Assembly (NCBI RefSeq): GCF_001027925.1
Contig: NZ_LECT01000017.1
Coordinates: 186,001-250,000, forward strand
Length of the DNA stretch: 64,000 bases
Reading direction: 5' to 3'
Source of the DNA: Rhodopirellula islandica
Lineage (GTDB): Bacteria; Planctomycetota; Planctomycetia; Pirellulales; Pirellulaceae
Part shown: one piece after another, positions 53,301-62,771 of the stretch
Numbering within the stretch: position 1 is the first letter of the stretch
Layout: the number at the start of each line of letters is the position of its first letter
Notes under the pieces: model-generated
Databases searched by the model: none
Told to the model about the DNA's origin: nothing
Seen by the model: the letters and a program-made list of their open reading frames with translations, nothing else
Program-made: the position numbers and the translations under genes

Positions 53301-53624
53301 TTGCACCAAGACTTGTGCCATGTCCAAGTCGGTTCCGACGGCAAAGGTCACCGTCAGAGAGTACCCACCATCATTGGTCGACTGGCTGGACATGTACAAC
53401 ATGTTCTCCACGCCAGTGACCTGTTGTTCGATCGGCGCGGCGACGGTCTCGGCGACCACTTCGCTGCTGGCACCGGGGTACTTGGCGGTGACCAACACCG
53501 AGGGTGGTGCGATTTCAGGGTACTGAGCGATCGGCAGCGTCCAGACAAAAATGCCGCCCGCCAACACGATCAGCACTGAAATCACACAGGCGAAGATCGG
53601 TCGTTTGATAAAGAATTGAGACAT
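50355..53624 (-). CDS. RND multidrug efflux permease (HAE1/AcrB-type)
   Basis: 1089 residues, the usual AcrB length. Begins SQFFIKRPIFACVISVLIVL. The proton-relay pair DD lies in TM4 (IGIVVDDAIVVVEAIEH), and the RND duplication is evident in the second half (VVPMCLLCSVIGVALAGM, GLASKNAILIVEFAKE). Porter-domain sequences such as YPEIAPPSVLVTAKYPGASS and RINGVGDITIIGERDYSMRV match HAE1 pumps. It exports hydrophobic compounds with the adaptor encoded immediately upstream (88-base gap) and probably a TolC channel from elsewhere, because none lies in this operon. The TolC-like gene at 16758 is one candidate, but distant. Confidence 0.93.
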   Translation of the reverse strand: MSQFFIKRPIFACVISVLIVLAGGIFVWTLPIAQYPEIAPPSVLVTAKYPGASSEVVAETVAAPIEQQVTGVENMLYMSSQSTNDGGYSLTVTFAVGTDLDMAQVLVQNRVNLATPVLPAEVKSTGVSVVKASSSSLLAVNFFSPDQSRDQLYLSNYATIRVKDELARINGVGDITIIGERDYSMRVWLDPNRMATLQLTASDVIGALQEQNIQVAAGALGRPPVPSGQDFQYTLKTLGRLSTVDEFSEIVVKTGSNGQIVKLADIVTDRRTDESGASFGGIEFGASFSDTKCKLDGVAASGLMVFQLPGSNALDTANRVRDKMEELSQNFPQGVEYSVSYDTTPFISESIGEVFKSLRDAIILVAIVVLVFLQSWRAAIIPLIAVPVAIIGTFAVMAGIGFSLNNLSLFGLVLAIGIVVDDAIVVVEAIEHKLESGMSPVEASEKAMQEVTTPIIAISLVLMCVFIPCLFISGLTGQFFKQFAATIAVSTFFSALNSLTLSPALSALLLRPKSEQHDWLSRILNFLFGWFFNLFNRFFGAVSGIYASIAGWLIRFALIVLLVYCGLLWGTYEAMTTVPTGFVPAQDKGYLLVDIQLPDSASLERSEKVVAKLSQALLGKRSGDSNYLAGTVEAERSSDPGSQHHGEHDPDNGLKGVDHTLEIVGQSFIQNAVGSNFASVFVILEPFHDREEADLYSERIATRVRQAASKEILDAKVSVFGPPPVDGLGSGGGFKIIVRDVGQIGLAELEKTAGQLSKAGTSKPEIMGMQSGFRANTPQLFVDVDREKCKTMNVSLNEVFSTLQTFLGGYYVNDFNAFGRTWQVNLQADPMFRLSPDQVTQLYVRSNTNEMIPLGSVAVVRDTTGPAAVQRYNGFTAASINGLAMPGVSSGETIRAVEDAVAETLPFGFDTEWTELTYLQIAAGNTALIVFALAVVLVFLVLAAQYESLKLPLAVVLVVPMCLLCSVIGVALAGMDINIFVQIGFVVLVGLASKNAILIVEFAKEQQEQGLSKFDATIQACRLRLRPIIMTSLAFILGVVPLVLGTGAGAEMRSTLGVAVFSGMLGVTFFGIFLTPVFYYVLANRTPPS

Positions 53625-53712
53625 GGTGGTTGGACAGGCCGGAGCCCACTAAGAAGAAATGCGATTCAAGGCGACACGGGGGGGCAACATAAAGAGGAAG
53701 GCAGCTTCGCGG

Positions 53713-54879
53713 TCAGGGAGTTTGCGAAACCGGATCCACCTTCATGCCTGGCTGAATCAACTGGATGCCCGCGACCACCACCGATTCGCTGGGTTTGACA
53801 CCAGACAGAATCACTCGCAGCTTGCCCTTGCGGTCACCGACTTCCACGGTGCGATGCTGCACTTCGTTCTGATCATCCACGACGTAGACAAATTTGGTCG
53901 CCTGATCGGTCCCGATCGCAGTGTCCGGCACGAGGACCGCAGGATGGGCGTCGGAAACAGGCACCTTCAACCTCACGAACATCCCTGTCGTCAGCAAACC
54001 ACTGGCATTATCAAACACCGCACGAATCTGCGAGGTGCCCGTTTGCTCATTGACTTGGCTTTCCGCGTATTCCAATTTGCCTTCATGCGGGAAATCGGTT
54101 TCATCTTGGAGCTGCAGAAAGCACGGGATGTTCAGTTCCTGAAGCTTGTCGGCTTCTTGGAACTCTTCTCCACCCAGTTCGCGTCGCCGACGCATGAACG
54201 TTAACCGCACACCCTCATTGATGTTCGCAATCGCCTTGATGGGCCGATCCTTCAAAACGGTCGTCAACACCGTGCCACCCACCAGTCCACCGGTAACGAA
54301 GTTGCCGTCGTCCAACAGTGCCCGATCGACTCGCCCGGAGATGGGCGAAATGATTTTGGTGTAATCCACATCCAGCTTGACGCGAGCTGAATCCGCTTGC
54401 TTGGCGATCACACTGGCGGCAGCTTCCGCCACCGCCGCTTGGTCCTCATCGAATTCTTCGCGAGAAATCGCATCGTTGGTCAGCAACTTCTGAGACCGAG
54501 CAAACTTCTTTCGAGCCAATTCCAACTGCGTTTCGGCCACCGAAATCTGTGCTTGGGCCTGTTCGTAAATCGCTTGGTATTCGTCAGGCTCGATCGTGAA
54601 CAGCAGATCCCCTGCCTTGACTCGTTGTCCATCGGTGAAATGTGTCTTCAAAAGGAATCCAGACACACGTGACTGGATCACCACCTTTTCGTCCGCTGCG
54701 AGACGTCCGACCAATTCGACATAGTCGGTGACGTCATTCTGCACGGCAACCGCAACGGATACCTTCTGAGTGGGACGGGCGGAGGCGTCTTCCGCCGGCT
54801 TTGCCTTGGAACACCCCGCTGCAAAAACCAACAACAGACCGATGCACAACGGAGAAGCTGGCAAGAATTTGAATATCAT
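53713..54879 (-). CDS. RND efflux periplasmic adaptor (AcrA-type) lipoprotein
   Basis: 388 residues. Lipobox LLLVFAAGCSK gives an acylated N-terminus. Lipoyl half-motifs (VQSRVSGFLLKTHFTDGQRV, TKIISPISGRVDRALLDDGN) flank a coiled-coil hairpin (ISVAETQLELARKKFARSQK). The beta-barrel and membrane-proximal domains follow (FVRLKVPVSDAHPAVLVPDT). First gene of the likely adaptor-permease-hydrolase operon. The longer tail QRTVEVGDRKGKLRV and PGMKVDPV ends are standard for the family. No regulator gene sits nearby. Confidence 0.92.
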   Translation of the reverse strand: MIFKFLPASPLCIGLLLVFAAGCSKAKPAEDASARPTQKVSVAVAVQNDVTDYVELVGRLAADEKVVIQSRVSGFLLKTHFTDGQRVKAGDLLFTIEPDEYQAIYEQAQAQISVAETQLELARKKFARSQKLLTNDAISREEFDEDQAAVAEAAASVIAKQADSARVKLDVDYTKIISPISGRVDRALLDDGNFVTGGLVGGTVLTTVLKDRPIKAIANINEGVRLTFMRRRRELGGEEFQEADKLQELNIPCFLQLQDETDFPHEGKLEYAESQVNEQTGTSQIRAVFDNASGLLTTGMFVRLKVPVSDAHPAVLVPDTAIGTDQATKFVYVVDDQNEVQHRTVEVGDRKGKLRVILSGVKPSESVVVAGIQLIQPGMKVDPVSQTP

Positions 54880-55037
54880 TGTTCACTCGGTCTTGGTCGC
54901 CCCAGCGGCGGGGCAGATAGATTTGTTGGGCGCTGCCCCAAAATCTAGCGGGTGACCGAAAAACATTCGAGTGGGTCGGGATGAAAGCTTGAATGCCGAG
55001 CAGGCAGGGATGGCTCGGGAAATTGCTTCCTGGTTGT

Positions 55038-55561
55038 GAAGCAGGTCGGCAGGAGTCTTTCGGCATTCGAACTGTGTCGGCAAACGGCACGCTTTCCGCG
55101 TGCAACCGTGGCGAACGCCAAATCGGCTCACATGGTCAACCGAGGCGAACGCTGGAATGCTAAATCTTTGCTGCTGCGACGCACTGTGGTTGCGCACGTT
55201 TTCGTCCCGGTAGGGATTTCAGAGTGTAGCCGTCGGTAAGCGACTGCGCCACCGACGGACATAAAACCACGTCGTCACTGTCCCTCCCGCCGTGGCCGAT
55301 GGCCACGGCGGGAGGGACAGTATTTTGGGAGACACGGTTTCCGGGGGTGTGCTGCTACGCAGCGCCCCCCAGCTACCATCTGACATCCCTACCGGGATGA
55401 AGAAAGACAGAAGCCACAAGGATAATTGCATTCGCAATCAGAACGCCAACAGCAAACATTTGGCAGTCCAGGCAAGCGCCAAAACGGCTCACATGGTCAA
55501 CCGGGGCTAACGCCCAAGCGGCTCACATGATGATGCCCGATCATTCCTGCCGACCTGCTTC
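55038..55561. repeat. MITE-like repeat with 17-bp terminal inverted repeats and a 300-base insert
   Basis: GAAGCAGGTCGGCAGGA (55038-55054) and its exact complement at 55545-55561. The left core CAAATCGGCTCACATGGTCA (about 55120) and right cores AACGGCTCACATGGTCAACC and GCGGCTCACATGATGATGCC (about 55480-55530) belong to the family. Between them an unrelated block (about 55195-55440) contains TAGGGATTTCAGAGTGTAGC and the 21-bp hairpin. The remaining 54880-55583 gap has no supported gene. Confidence 0.8.
55277..55321. repeat. Perfect 21-bp hairpin inside the MITE-like element
   Basis: ACTGTCCCTCCCGCCGTGGC (from 55277) pairs exactly with the segment ending at 55321; loop GAT. A downstream ATTTTG gives a weak T tract, so it could also terminate transcription. 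No role is shown. Confidence 0.75.
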
Positions 55562-55583
55562 GATCTCGAACCTTTGGGATTCG

Positions 55584-57350
55584 TCAGTTTGGAGTGGGGC
55601 CAAAGAACGAAACGAAGCCGACGTGGATACGGTCACCGGCATCGGCACCAAGCACGTCGTTGAAGCCGTGCCCGTAGTCCAATCGAAGCGATCCTTTCTG
55701 ACCAACTGCGACGCGGCAGCCGACTCCGACACTTGAAAGGAACTGGTCCTTGGCTTCCCCAGGAATGCTATCCAGGATGAAGGCTTGGCCAAGGTCGGCG
55801 AACGTGTACGCTTTCACATTGCTTTCGCAATCACCGCTGCCAAACGTCCAGGCATTTGGCCCCAATTCAAAACTGGTCAGCCAACCATTGTCGCCACTGG
55901 CCACACGTTGGTCGTAACCGCGAATGGAATCGTATCCGCCGAAGCCGAGCGTTTCACTGAACAGCAGCCGGTCACTCGAGATTTGCCCCGTGCCTCGGAA
56001 GGTTCCCTCGTAATCGCGACCAAGTTGCCGACGCATGTCCAGCGACGTTCGCCAGTAGGCGTAACCAGGCGCCGTGTCTTGACGGAGGCTGTTGAACGCA
56101 GCGGCGTTGTTCTGTGAGGTGAAACCGCCGTCCGGTCCATAGTTGAGGATCGTGTTCAACCGTGCGTAGTCGCCGTTTTCCTCGCGGACCAAAGCGTTGA
56201 ATCCGAGGCAGAGCTGCAACAAATCAGCCGCCGTGTTGGAGGTGTTCAAGGCACCGAACTCAACCGACGTGTTCGATGACTTAAAATCGGACCCGACGAA
56301 CCAAGCTCGCTCGGCGCGTGCGGTCCGGGTGGTGTAATGAAATGCACGTGAACCAACCTGCCAAGCTTCACCATCCTGGTTCATTGGAGCTGGCAGGGCG
56401 GGTTCGGCGGATGCCCAACTGCCAAAGACTTGATAGCCGCGTTCGCGACTGGGGTCGACGGTGTAGCTGACGGCGTGAGCATGCAAACGATTGAACTCTG
56501 AGTCGGCGGTGTATTGGTAACCGAGCAACCCGTCGTAGCCAAACGGGTTGCCGATCAACAGGCCGGTATACAACCGCTCCAGCCGCAATGCTTCCACGCC
56601 GGTGTCTTCGTATCCCACGTAGGCTCGCATGGGGAACACGTCCTCGACCTCAAACGTGAGGTCCGATGTGCCATCGAGTGAACCTGGTGCGACGTCCAGT
56701 CCAACGGATCGGAACGGGCTGCGGTTGAGCCAGTAAAGATCTTCGGCGACACACGATTCGTGGATTCGGCCACCAACGCGAGAACGCGTGATGCCTTGGC
56801 GAAGCAAGCAGGGATCGACCCAGCATCCACCTTGGATCTTGATCGCACCGATTCGTGATTCGACGATCACGATTTGGACGGTTCCGCCCGTGATCTTTTG
56901 TTCGGGGATCTGCACATCGACGATCGGTTGCCCACATCGTTCGTAGACTTCGATGATCTCACGCGACAACTGGTTCAGATTGCGGAGCGTGATCGGGAGC
57001 CCGAGATGGCGATCAATGATCGATTGAACGCGAGATGAATTGGCCAGCGAGCCTGAGTGATGGATGTGTGAATGCACGCCATCGAACTCCGCAAACGCTT
57101 CGTGAGGATCGACCTCGTCGCGGCTGGGCAGCAGGATGACGGCTTCCAATGCGTCGACCAACACCACGTCGCTGCTGGGCGTCTCCGCATCGGTCTCGGT
57201 CTGCAGGTCGAGATCGAACTTGCCGACTTCCCAAGGTTGGAACACCTTCGGACGATAGCGTTCAAAGTTCTGTCCAAATGCGGAACTGCCAAACAGCAGG
57301 CTCGCGGCGCAGGTCCAGCCAGCCAATACCCCAAAACGTCGTAACGCCAT
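55584..57350 (-). CDS. TpsB/ShlB-type outer-membrane transporter of a two-partner secretion system
   Basis: 588 residues from ATG 57350, preceded by GGGG; the frame is open to 57431. Signal peptide (GVLAGWTCAASLLFGSSAFG), then POTRA-like domains (LPITLRNLNQLSREIIEVYE, QPIVDVQIPEQKITGGTVQI) and a C-terminal 16-stranded Omp85-type barrel (FEVEDVFPMRAYVGYEDTGV, VRGYD-like SIRGYDQRVASG, ending VGFVSFFGPTPN). This is the TpsB/FhaC/ShlB family that exports one cognate exoprotein. The gene lies 261 bases downstream of the haemagglutinin-type TpsA gene on the same strand, so the pair is a type Vb secretion system. Confidence 0.9.
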   Translation of the reverse strand: MALRRFGVLAGWTCAASLLFGSSAFGQNFERYRPKVFQPWEVGKFDLDLQTETDAETPSSDVVLVDALEAVILLPSRDEVDPHEAFAEFDGVHSHIHHSGSLANSSRVQSIIDRHLGLPITLRNLNQLSREIIEVYERCGQPIVDVQIPEQKITGGTVQIVIVESRIGAIKIQGGCWVDPCLLRQGITRSRVGGRIHESCVAEDLYWLNRSPFRSVGLDVAPGSLDGTSDLTFEVEDVFPMRAYVGYEDTGVEALRLERLYTGLLIGNPFGYDGLLGYQYTADSEFNRLHAHAVSYTVDPSRERGYQVFGSWASAEPALPAPMNQDGEAWQVGSRAFHYTTRTARAERAWFVGSDFKSSNTSVEFGALNTSNTAADLLQLCLGFNALVREENGDYARLNTILNYGPDGGFTSQNNAAAFNSLRQDTAPGYAYWRTSLDMRRQLGRDYEGTFRGTGQISSDRLLFSETLGFGGYDSIRGYDQRVASGDNGWLTSFELGPNAWTFGSGDCESNVKAYTFADLGQAFILDSIPGEAKDQFLSSVGVGCRVAVGQKGSLRLDYGHGFNDVLGADAGDRIHVGFVSFFGPTPN

Positions 57351-57611
57351 CCCGACTTGCCCCAAGTTCGTCCATGCCCAAGCTGCTGCCGGAGAATTCC
57401 TGTGGCACCAAACCGACAGGAAGTACGTCACGACAGACTAGCTTTTAGTGTTGGCAAAGCTTCGCAACGAAGACTTCACAAACGCTTTTGATTGCCCTAG
57501 CGATCAAATTCGGCAAGATTTACCAACGCCGTGACGTCGTGTACATCCGTGCCCGCAACAGGCACAGGCCGAACAAGCCGGACAATCGGTGCAGCCTATC
57601 ATTTGACACTC

Positions 57612-60600
57612 TCAAATGGTCGTGTTCCCCGGCGAATCACTGCTTCGCACGGATGACACACTCGATTCAGTCGCGTTTTGATCGCTTGGTTGCTCGAGCG
57701 GCATCACCGTGTCATCCAAATCCGGTTGCCCCGCACCCGTGCCACTGATGTCACCCTCTTGCCCTGGTGTGGTGATCTCGACCGCTGACCGACCGGTGCG
57801 ACTGCTGGTCATGCCGCCGCCACTGCCATTGAGACTCATTGGCAGTGAGGAGGAAACCAAATTGTGTCTGGTCCAGACGTCATGGCTGTTTTCGCCATCA
57901 GGGGAAAACACAGTCAGAATCGCATCGGTGAAGCTGATCGTGTAATTCGACGCATCAAAGTGAACCCCAAACGGAACGTCGTGGTTCAACGCATACGCCC
58001 CGGGCGTCGCCGACGAGGGTATGCCGGCACTGACAACCACGATGTGTTCGATCGCGTCCAACCCCTTCAGGCCGCTGGTCGTGAACTGAGTGGTTTCAGA
58101 GACACCCTCCGTTCCAAACAACTTGGACGCCGGAAGCAAGATCACATCCAATGGAGCAGGGTTCACGGTCAACGTGCCAAGTGTATACGAGATGCCGTAG
58201 TTGGATGCCTTGAACCCGGTTCCGGTTGGGGTGCTGCCCGTGATGGAGTAGGGACCGCCGAGCACGCTTGCTGTTTCGGCAGCCCCACCCGAGGCCAGCA
58301 CCAAGGCTTCGATTGTTTGACCGTTCACCAACCCGGTCGCGTCGAATTCCGTGCCTTCCCAGCTGAACAGGTCACCGTAGGTCTTGGATTGGTTGTTGAT
58401 CACGATGGACAGATCAGCAGGCGTGATGATGTGCCGACCATCGTTCGTGATCAGTGTGCCAGGTCCGGTTCCGTAGGTTTCTCCGTTTCGATACAGCTTG
58501 CGAATGTAGTACCCGCCCTTCAGATTTTCGCTGTCGATTTGAAGCACATACGATCCCGCGTCGGTTTCGTGATCGATGCTTTCGTAGTCGACCTGCAAGC
58601 CAAGGTCGGTCACCGTCGGTGAACCAAACAAGACCGATGCGTCCGTGAGCAGGTCGAGCGTGGCAGGTGAATTGATCACATCCCCGTAAACCGACGTGGC
58701 ATCGATAATCTGAAGGTCCAAACCAATGGGCGATGAAAACAGCGACCAGTTGTGAGAGGCATCGCCGATGTATTCGCCATAGAAGTCGTTGGCGGGATCA
58801 CTGGGACCAGCGAAATTGGTTGGCGGATCGCCGCTTGCATGACCGCCATTTAGCAACGCAGAGGGATCAATGTCGTAGGACGAGAGTGAGGGAGCAAACA
58901 GGCTGAGTTTGCCTCCGTCGGCATACGCATCACTGACCAGCACAGACTGACTATCGACTTCCAGCGTGTAGGGTTGATAGTAATCACCGCCCGCACGGTT
59001 TTCGTTGTCCTCATTGAAGTCTTGCATGCCGGCGAACACCGACGTGCTCCCCGAACCGTAGGTTCCAGTGGCATCGACGAGGTGACCGATGTGCCCTGTT
59101 TGGATATTCACATTCTTGCCACCGTGGAGCGTCACGTTGCCCGAAACGGTCTTGCCTGTGTCATCGCCACCGAGCGAGTCTCCATGCCCAATCGATGCGA
59201 AGTGCGAACCTTGCCCGGTTAAGTTCACGTCGCCCGTGGTTTCGACAACAATGTCACCCGTCGCGTTCTCCAATTCCGTGCCGGTGAACGCGTACCCGAT
59301 CTGGGCGCCTGCGGTGCCGCTGGCATTGATGTCCAAGTCCTCGGTTTCTACCGTTGTCGTTCCGTTGGCACTGCCAATGCTGACGTGACCCGTTTGAGAA
59401 CCATCACCGATGGTTGTCAACGTTGCCTCGACCAACACGTCGCCGCTGACCGTGTGAGCGTCCCCATTCACCTCGACGCGACTGCTGTCGATTTTGATGT
59501 CGCCGTCCGAGGTGATATTCCCCACAACGATCTTGTCCGTGCCTGGATTGCCAGTGCCACCCCACTTGTAATGCGTGGAGACATCCAGATCACTGCCGTC
59601 GGTCATGGTCAGTGAGTCGATGGTCGTCTGGCCTCCGCCGCTGAGCGTCAGGTTCTTGTCGAACGTCGCATTCACTTGCGTGGTGCCGGGTGAACTTGCA
59701 TAGACGTGACCGACATGAACCGTCTCAAACTGATTGATTCGATTGATCTCGTCGTTGTCCAAGTGCACCGCGCCCGTTGTGCCATCTCCGATCCCAACTG
59801 TGGTGGAACCGCTTGTGCCATCGGAAGCTCGGCCCGCGGTGATGGTCAGGGAACTCGTCGGATCATCCGTCTTCACGCCACCATCGAATGCGAGACCACT
59901 GTAGACGGACAGATTCAACGCATCCGGAACCGACACGTCGCTCAATACCATCGAATCACTCAAGAGGCTAACTGAGCCAGGTGTGATGGAACTGAAGTCC
60001 AATTCGTTGCCCAATTCAACGCCTGCGACATCAAGCATTCCGTTGACCTGAGTGTTGTGTAGGGTCAGTTGTTTGAAGCTGCTCAGTCGACCAAATTCGG
60101 TGTTGTCCAGTGTCCAATCACCCGACGCTGCGGAACCGACGGCCATCCGGGATACGCCAGCGTTCAAGTCCAAAGCCGTCTTGTCGACATCGCCTGTGAC
60201 GGAGTTCGAAACCTGCAGGTCGTTGCTGATGAGTTGAAACAAGTTGCTGTCGAGGCTGACATTGCCCAGATGAATCAACCCGCTGCCGTTATCAATTCTT
60301 ATTCGGCTGCTGTAGTTCTCAGTGAAATCCATGTCCACCATCACATCACCACTGCCAACGGTGACGTCCAGCGAACTGTAGAGACCAAGATGATCGAACT
60401 CGTCTGCTGTGATGTTCAACAAACCGACGGTCGAATCACCAAGTCCGACGGTACGACTGCTCGTCATCGACTGGATCGACAACGCTCCTGTGTCTGCCAC
60501 CTGGGTGACTGCATTGAGCACGTTCAACGCGTCCGTGAACAAACTGAGATTGTTTCCGATAGACAGGCGGTCAATTTCGATCGCCGAACCTCGCAGGATC

Positions 60601-62771
60601 ACATTGTTGAAATTCAGCCCGGCATCCACGATGGAGATATCACTTCCCGAAGCGGTGTTGTGCCCCATCTCGAACGTGTTGAACCCAGTGATCCCCGCCA
60701 GAATCGCCTTGGAGAACTGCAAGTCGCCGCTGCCGCTTCCCAGCCCAATCGACTGGTTGGCTTGGCCGATGAATTGGAAATTCCCGCCTCCGATCACAGG
60801 CCCTGTGATGGTCAGATCATTGGACTCAATGTTCAATGTGTATCCCTCGAAGCGATCGATATTGACCGTCTCACCGACCAACTTCAGCGTCGAGTAGGAA
60901 CTCGCAGGGCCGCCCATGTCCACATCGAAGTCACTGCCTTGGATTTCAACGGACCGTATGTTCGTCATCGTTTCGTCGCTGAGGTTCAGTGTTCCTGTGG
61001 CGGCGTCACCGATCCCGACGCTTTCGTTTCCGGTCGCGATCAGAGTGTCGATCGAAACGCTGCCCGCCGCATCGAACGAATTTGCGGATACGGTGACATC
61101 TTCGTAGCCACCAAGATTTGAACTGAGCGAGCCGTCTTCGGTTACGGTGACGCTGCCCGTGCCCGCGTTGATTTCAACGGCGGCTGAGTTTTGCCGACTG
61201 TCACGGATGTTTGCCGCGATCGTGATGTCAACTGCTCCGTTTCCACCGCTTTCTTCACGTAGCGTCAATTGCGTTTTTGAGCCATCGTTGTAACCGCTTT
61301 CATCACCACCCGATGACAAGGTGGGGAAGACGTCCACTTCGATGTCGATCGTGTCTGCGGCTTCGATCACTAAGTTTCCCGATCCCCATTGAGCACGAAT
61401 CGCGTCTTGGTTACTAGAATCCACCGTGAATGAGGCTGGATCAAGCAGCAGGGTGCCATGTTCTTTGTCGAGATGGCTCGCTCGCAGGTCTGCGTTGCCG
61501 GTGAACACCAACTCTTGCTTGCCAGAAACTTCTGCCTGGCCGCCGTCGCCATCCCCCAGTGCTCGGGCGTTGATTTGCCCAGCGAAGTCCGTTGCCGTGT
61601 CAGCCCAGACAACGACGGAACCCGCGTCACCATTGACCGTGGCGTCGACACTGATTTGACTGTCGGCCGAGATCTTGGTTGTCGACGCATTGGCAACCGT
61701 GGCATCGGTTCCTTTCCAACCGCCTCCGATTCGAACATCGCCACCGCCCAACTCACCGGAAGCATTGACGTTGGACGAGGTCACTTCGACTCGATCGCCC
61801 GTGACAACGACGCGGCCGCCCACACTTCCGCTGACATCGATCGACGCGTTGGTCAGCGCCGCGTCGGCCGACGCGACCATCTCCACGGTCCCACCGGATT
61901 GCGTTCCGTCTGGACTGGAAAGTGCCGCAATGATCGTGGCTTCGTTGACGATGTTGCCGTTTGGATTGACCAAGTACACTTCGCCGCCGACATTCAAACC
62001 ACCGATCGCACGAATCGTACCGCTGTTTTGAATCAGCGAAGAACCATTGGAGATGCCGTTGCTGATCGTTTCCAAGTCGGCTTGGATGTAGCTGCCTCCC
62101 GGCATCTTCAGTTGTCCGCCGGTGGCCAGATTGATCGTGCCGGACGACTCAATGGTGCCATTGTTGAAAACTTGCGACGCAATCAAATTGGCACCGCCAT
62201 CGCCGGTGGAGATCAAACCGTTGTTGACGATCGCCGCATCCGAATTGCCGCTGAATGACAGATCGCCACTCATGAATCGATCGTTGGTGATGTCCAACGT
62301 TGTGGCGGTGAACCCGTTGGTGTTGATGACACCGGTGCTGCCAATGACAACACCGCTGGCGTTGGAAACAAACACGTTGCCGTTCGACGTGATGGCTCCA
62401 TTGATCAACGACTGAGGTGCCGAACCGATCACACGGTTCAAGACCGCGGAATTGGAACTGAGTTGATCGAAATTGACCGTGTGTCCACTGCCGACGGAGA
62501 AGTCCTCCCAGTTGATCACCGCTCGGTCGGTCGAGGTGGTGATGTTGGTCAGATTGCTGACGCTGTTGTCGATGGTGCCCGCCCCCGCAACGATGTTGCC
62601 TCCAACGGGAGCTTGAGCCAACAGTGATCCAGGCATCGAACAGCCCGCCAGGATCGCGGAAAGAATCAAACGCTTTCGCATCACGCTGGTTCGTGTTGGA
62701 CGGATTCCATTGCCACCCTCTGGTTGACCGTTCGATCGGCGGTCAGTCTTCTTCGTCAAACAACGTTTCAT
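57612..62771 (-). CDS. TpsA exoprotein: haemagglutination-activity domain, beta-helix and MBG-like repeats
   Basis: 1719 residues from ATG 62771 (GGGG at 6 bases; TTG 62795 and ATG 62681 are alternatives). Long charged leader, then signal core LILSAILAGCSMPGSLLAQA. The TPS domain starts at PVGGNIVAGAGTIDNSVSNL and holds NVFVSNASGVVIGSTGVINT and VYLVNPNGNIVNEA, the last keeping the NPNG motif; the first has SNASG in its place. A long beta-helical region of repeats such as SVGIGDAATGTLNLSDE follows. The C-terminal 350 residues include MBG/YDG-type repeats (KTYGDLFSWEGTEFDATGLV, GISYTLGTLTVNPAPLDVIL). Serine- and threonine-rich tail. Probably a surface adhesin or matrix protein. Confidence 0.9.
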   Translation of the reverse strand: MKRCLTKKTDRRSNGQPEGGNGIRPTRTSVMRKRLILSAILAGCSMPGSLLAQAPVGGNIVAGAGTIDNSVSNLTNITTSTDRAVINWEDFSVGSGHTVNFDQLSSNSAVLNRVIGSAPQSLINGAITSNGNVFVSNASGVVIGSTGVINTNGFTATTLDITNDRFMSGDLSFSGNSDAAIVNNGLISTGDGGANLIASQVFNNGTIESSGTINLATGGQLKMPGGSYIQADLETISNGISNGSSLIQNSGTIRAIGGLNVGGEVYLVNPNGNIVNEATIIAALSSPDGTQSGGTVEMVASADAALTNASIDVSGSVGGRVVVTGDRVEVTSSNVNASGELGGGDVRIGGGWKGTDATVANASTTKISADSQISVDATVNGDAGSVVVWADTATDFAGQINARALGDGDGGQAEVSGKQELVFTGNADLRASHLDKEHGTLLLDPASFTVDSSNQDAIRAQWGSGNLVIEAADTIDIEVDVFPTLSSGGDESGYNDGSKTQLTLREESGGNGAVDITIAANIRDSRQNSAAVEINAGTGSVTVTEDGSLSSNLGGYEDVTVSANSFDAAGSVSIDTLIATGNESVGIGDAATGTLNLSDETMTNIRSVEIQGSDFDVDMGGPASSYSTLKLVGETVNIDRFEGYTLNIESNDLTITGPVIGGGNFQFIGQANQSIGLGSGSGDLQFSKAILAGITGFNTFEMGHNTASGSDISIVDAGLNFNNVILRGSAIEIDRLSIGNNLSLFTDALNVLNAVTQVADTGALSIQSMTSSRTVGLGDSTVGLLNITADEFDHLGLYSSLDVTVGSGDVMVDMDFTENYSSRIRIDNGSGLIHLGNVSLDSNLFQLISNDLQVSNSVTGDVDKTALDLNAGVSRMAVGSAASGDWTLDNTEFGRLSSFKQLTLHNTQVNGMLDVAGVELGNELDFSSITPGSVSLLSDSMVLSDVSVPDALNLSVYSGLAFDGGVKTDDPTSSLTITAGRASDGTSGSTTVGIGDGTTGAVHLDNDEINRINQFETVHVGHVYASSPGTTQVNATFDKNLTLSGGGQTTIDSLTMTDGSDLDVSTHYKWGGTGNPGTDKIVVGNITSDGDIKIDSSRVEVNGDAHTVSGDVLVEATLTTIGDGSQTGHVSIGSANGTTTVETEDLDINASGTAGAQIGYAFTGTELENATGDIVVETTGDVNLTGQGSHFASIGHGDSLGGDDTGKTVSGNVTLHGGKNVNIQTGHIGHLVDATGTYGSGSTSVFAGMQDFNEDNENRAGGDYYQPYTLEVDSQSVLVSDAYADGGKLSLFAPSLSSYDIDPSALLNGGHASGDPPTNFAGPSDPANDFYGEYIGDASHNWSLFSSPIGLDLQIIDATSVYGDVINSPATLDLLTDASVLFGSPTVTDLGLQVDYESIDHETDAGSYVLQIDSENLKGGYYIRKLYRNGETYGTGPGTLITNDGRHIITPADLSIVINNQSKTYGDLFSWEGTEFDATGLVNGQTIEALVLASGGAAETASVLGGPYSITGSTPTGTGFKASNYGISYTLGTLTVNPAPLDVILLPASKLFGTEGVSETTQFTTSGLKGLDAIEHIVVVSAGIPSSATPGAYALNHDVPFGVHFDASNYTISFTDAILTVFSPDGENSHDVWTRHNLVSSSLPMSLNGSGGGMTSSRTGRSAVEITTPGQEGDISGTGAGQPDLDDTVMPLEQPSDQNATESSVSSVRSSDSPGNTTI

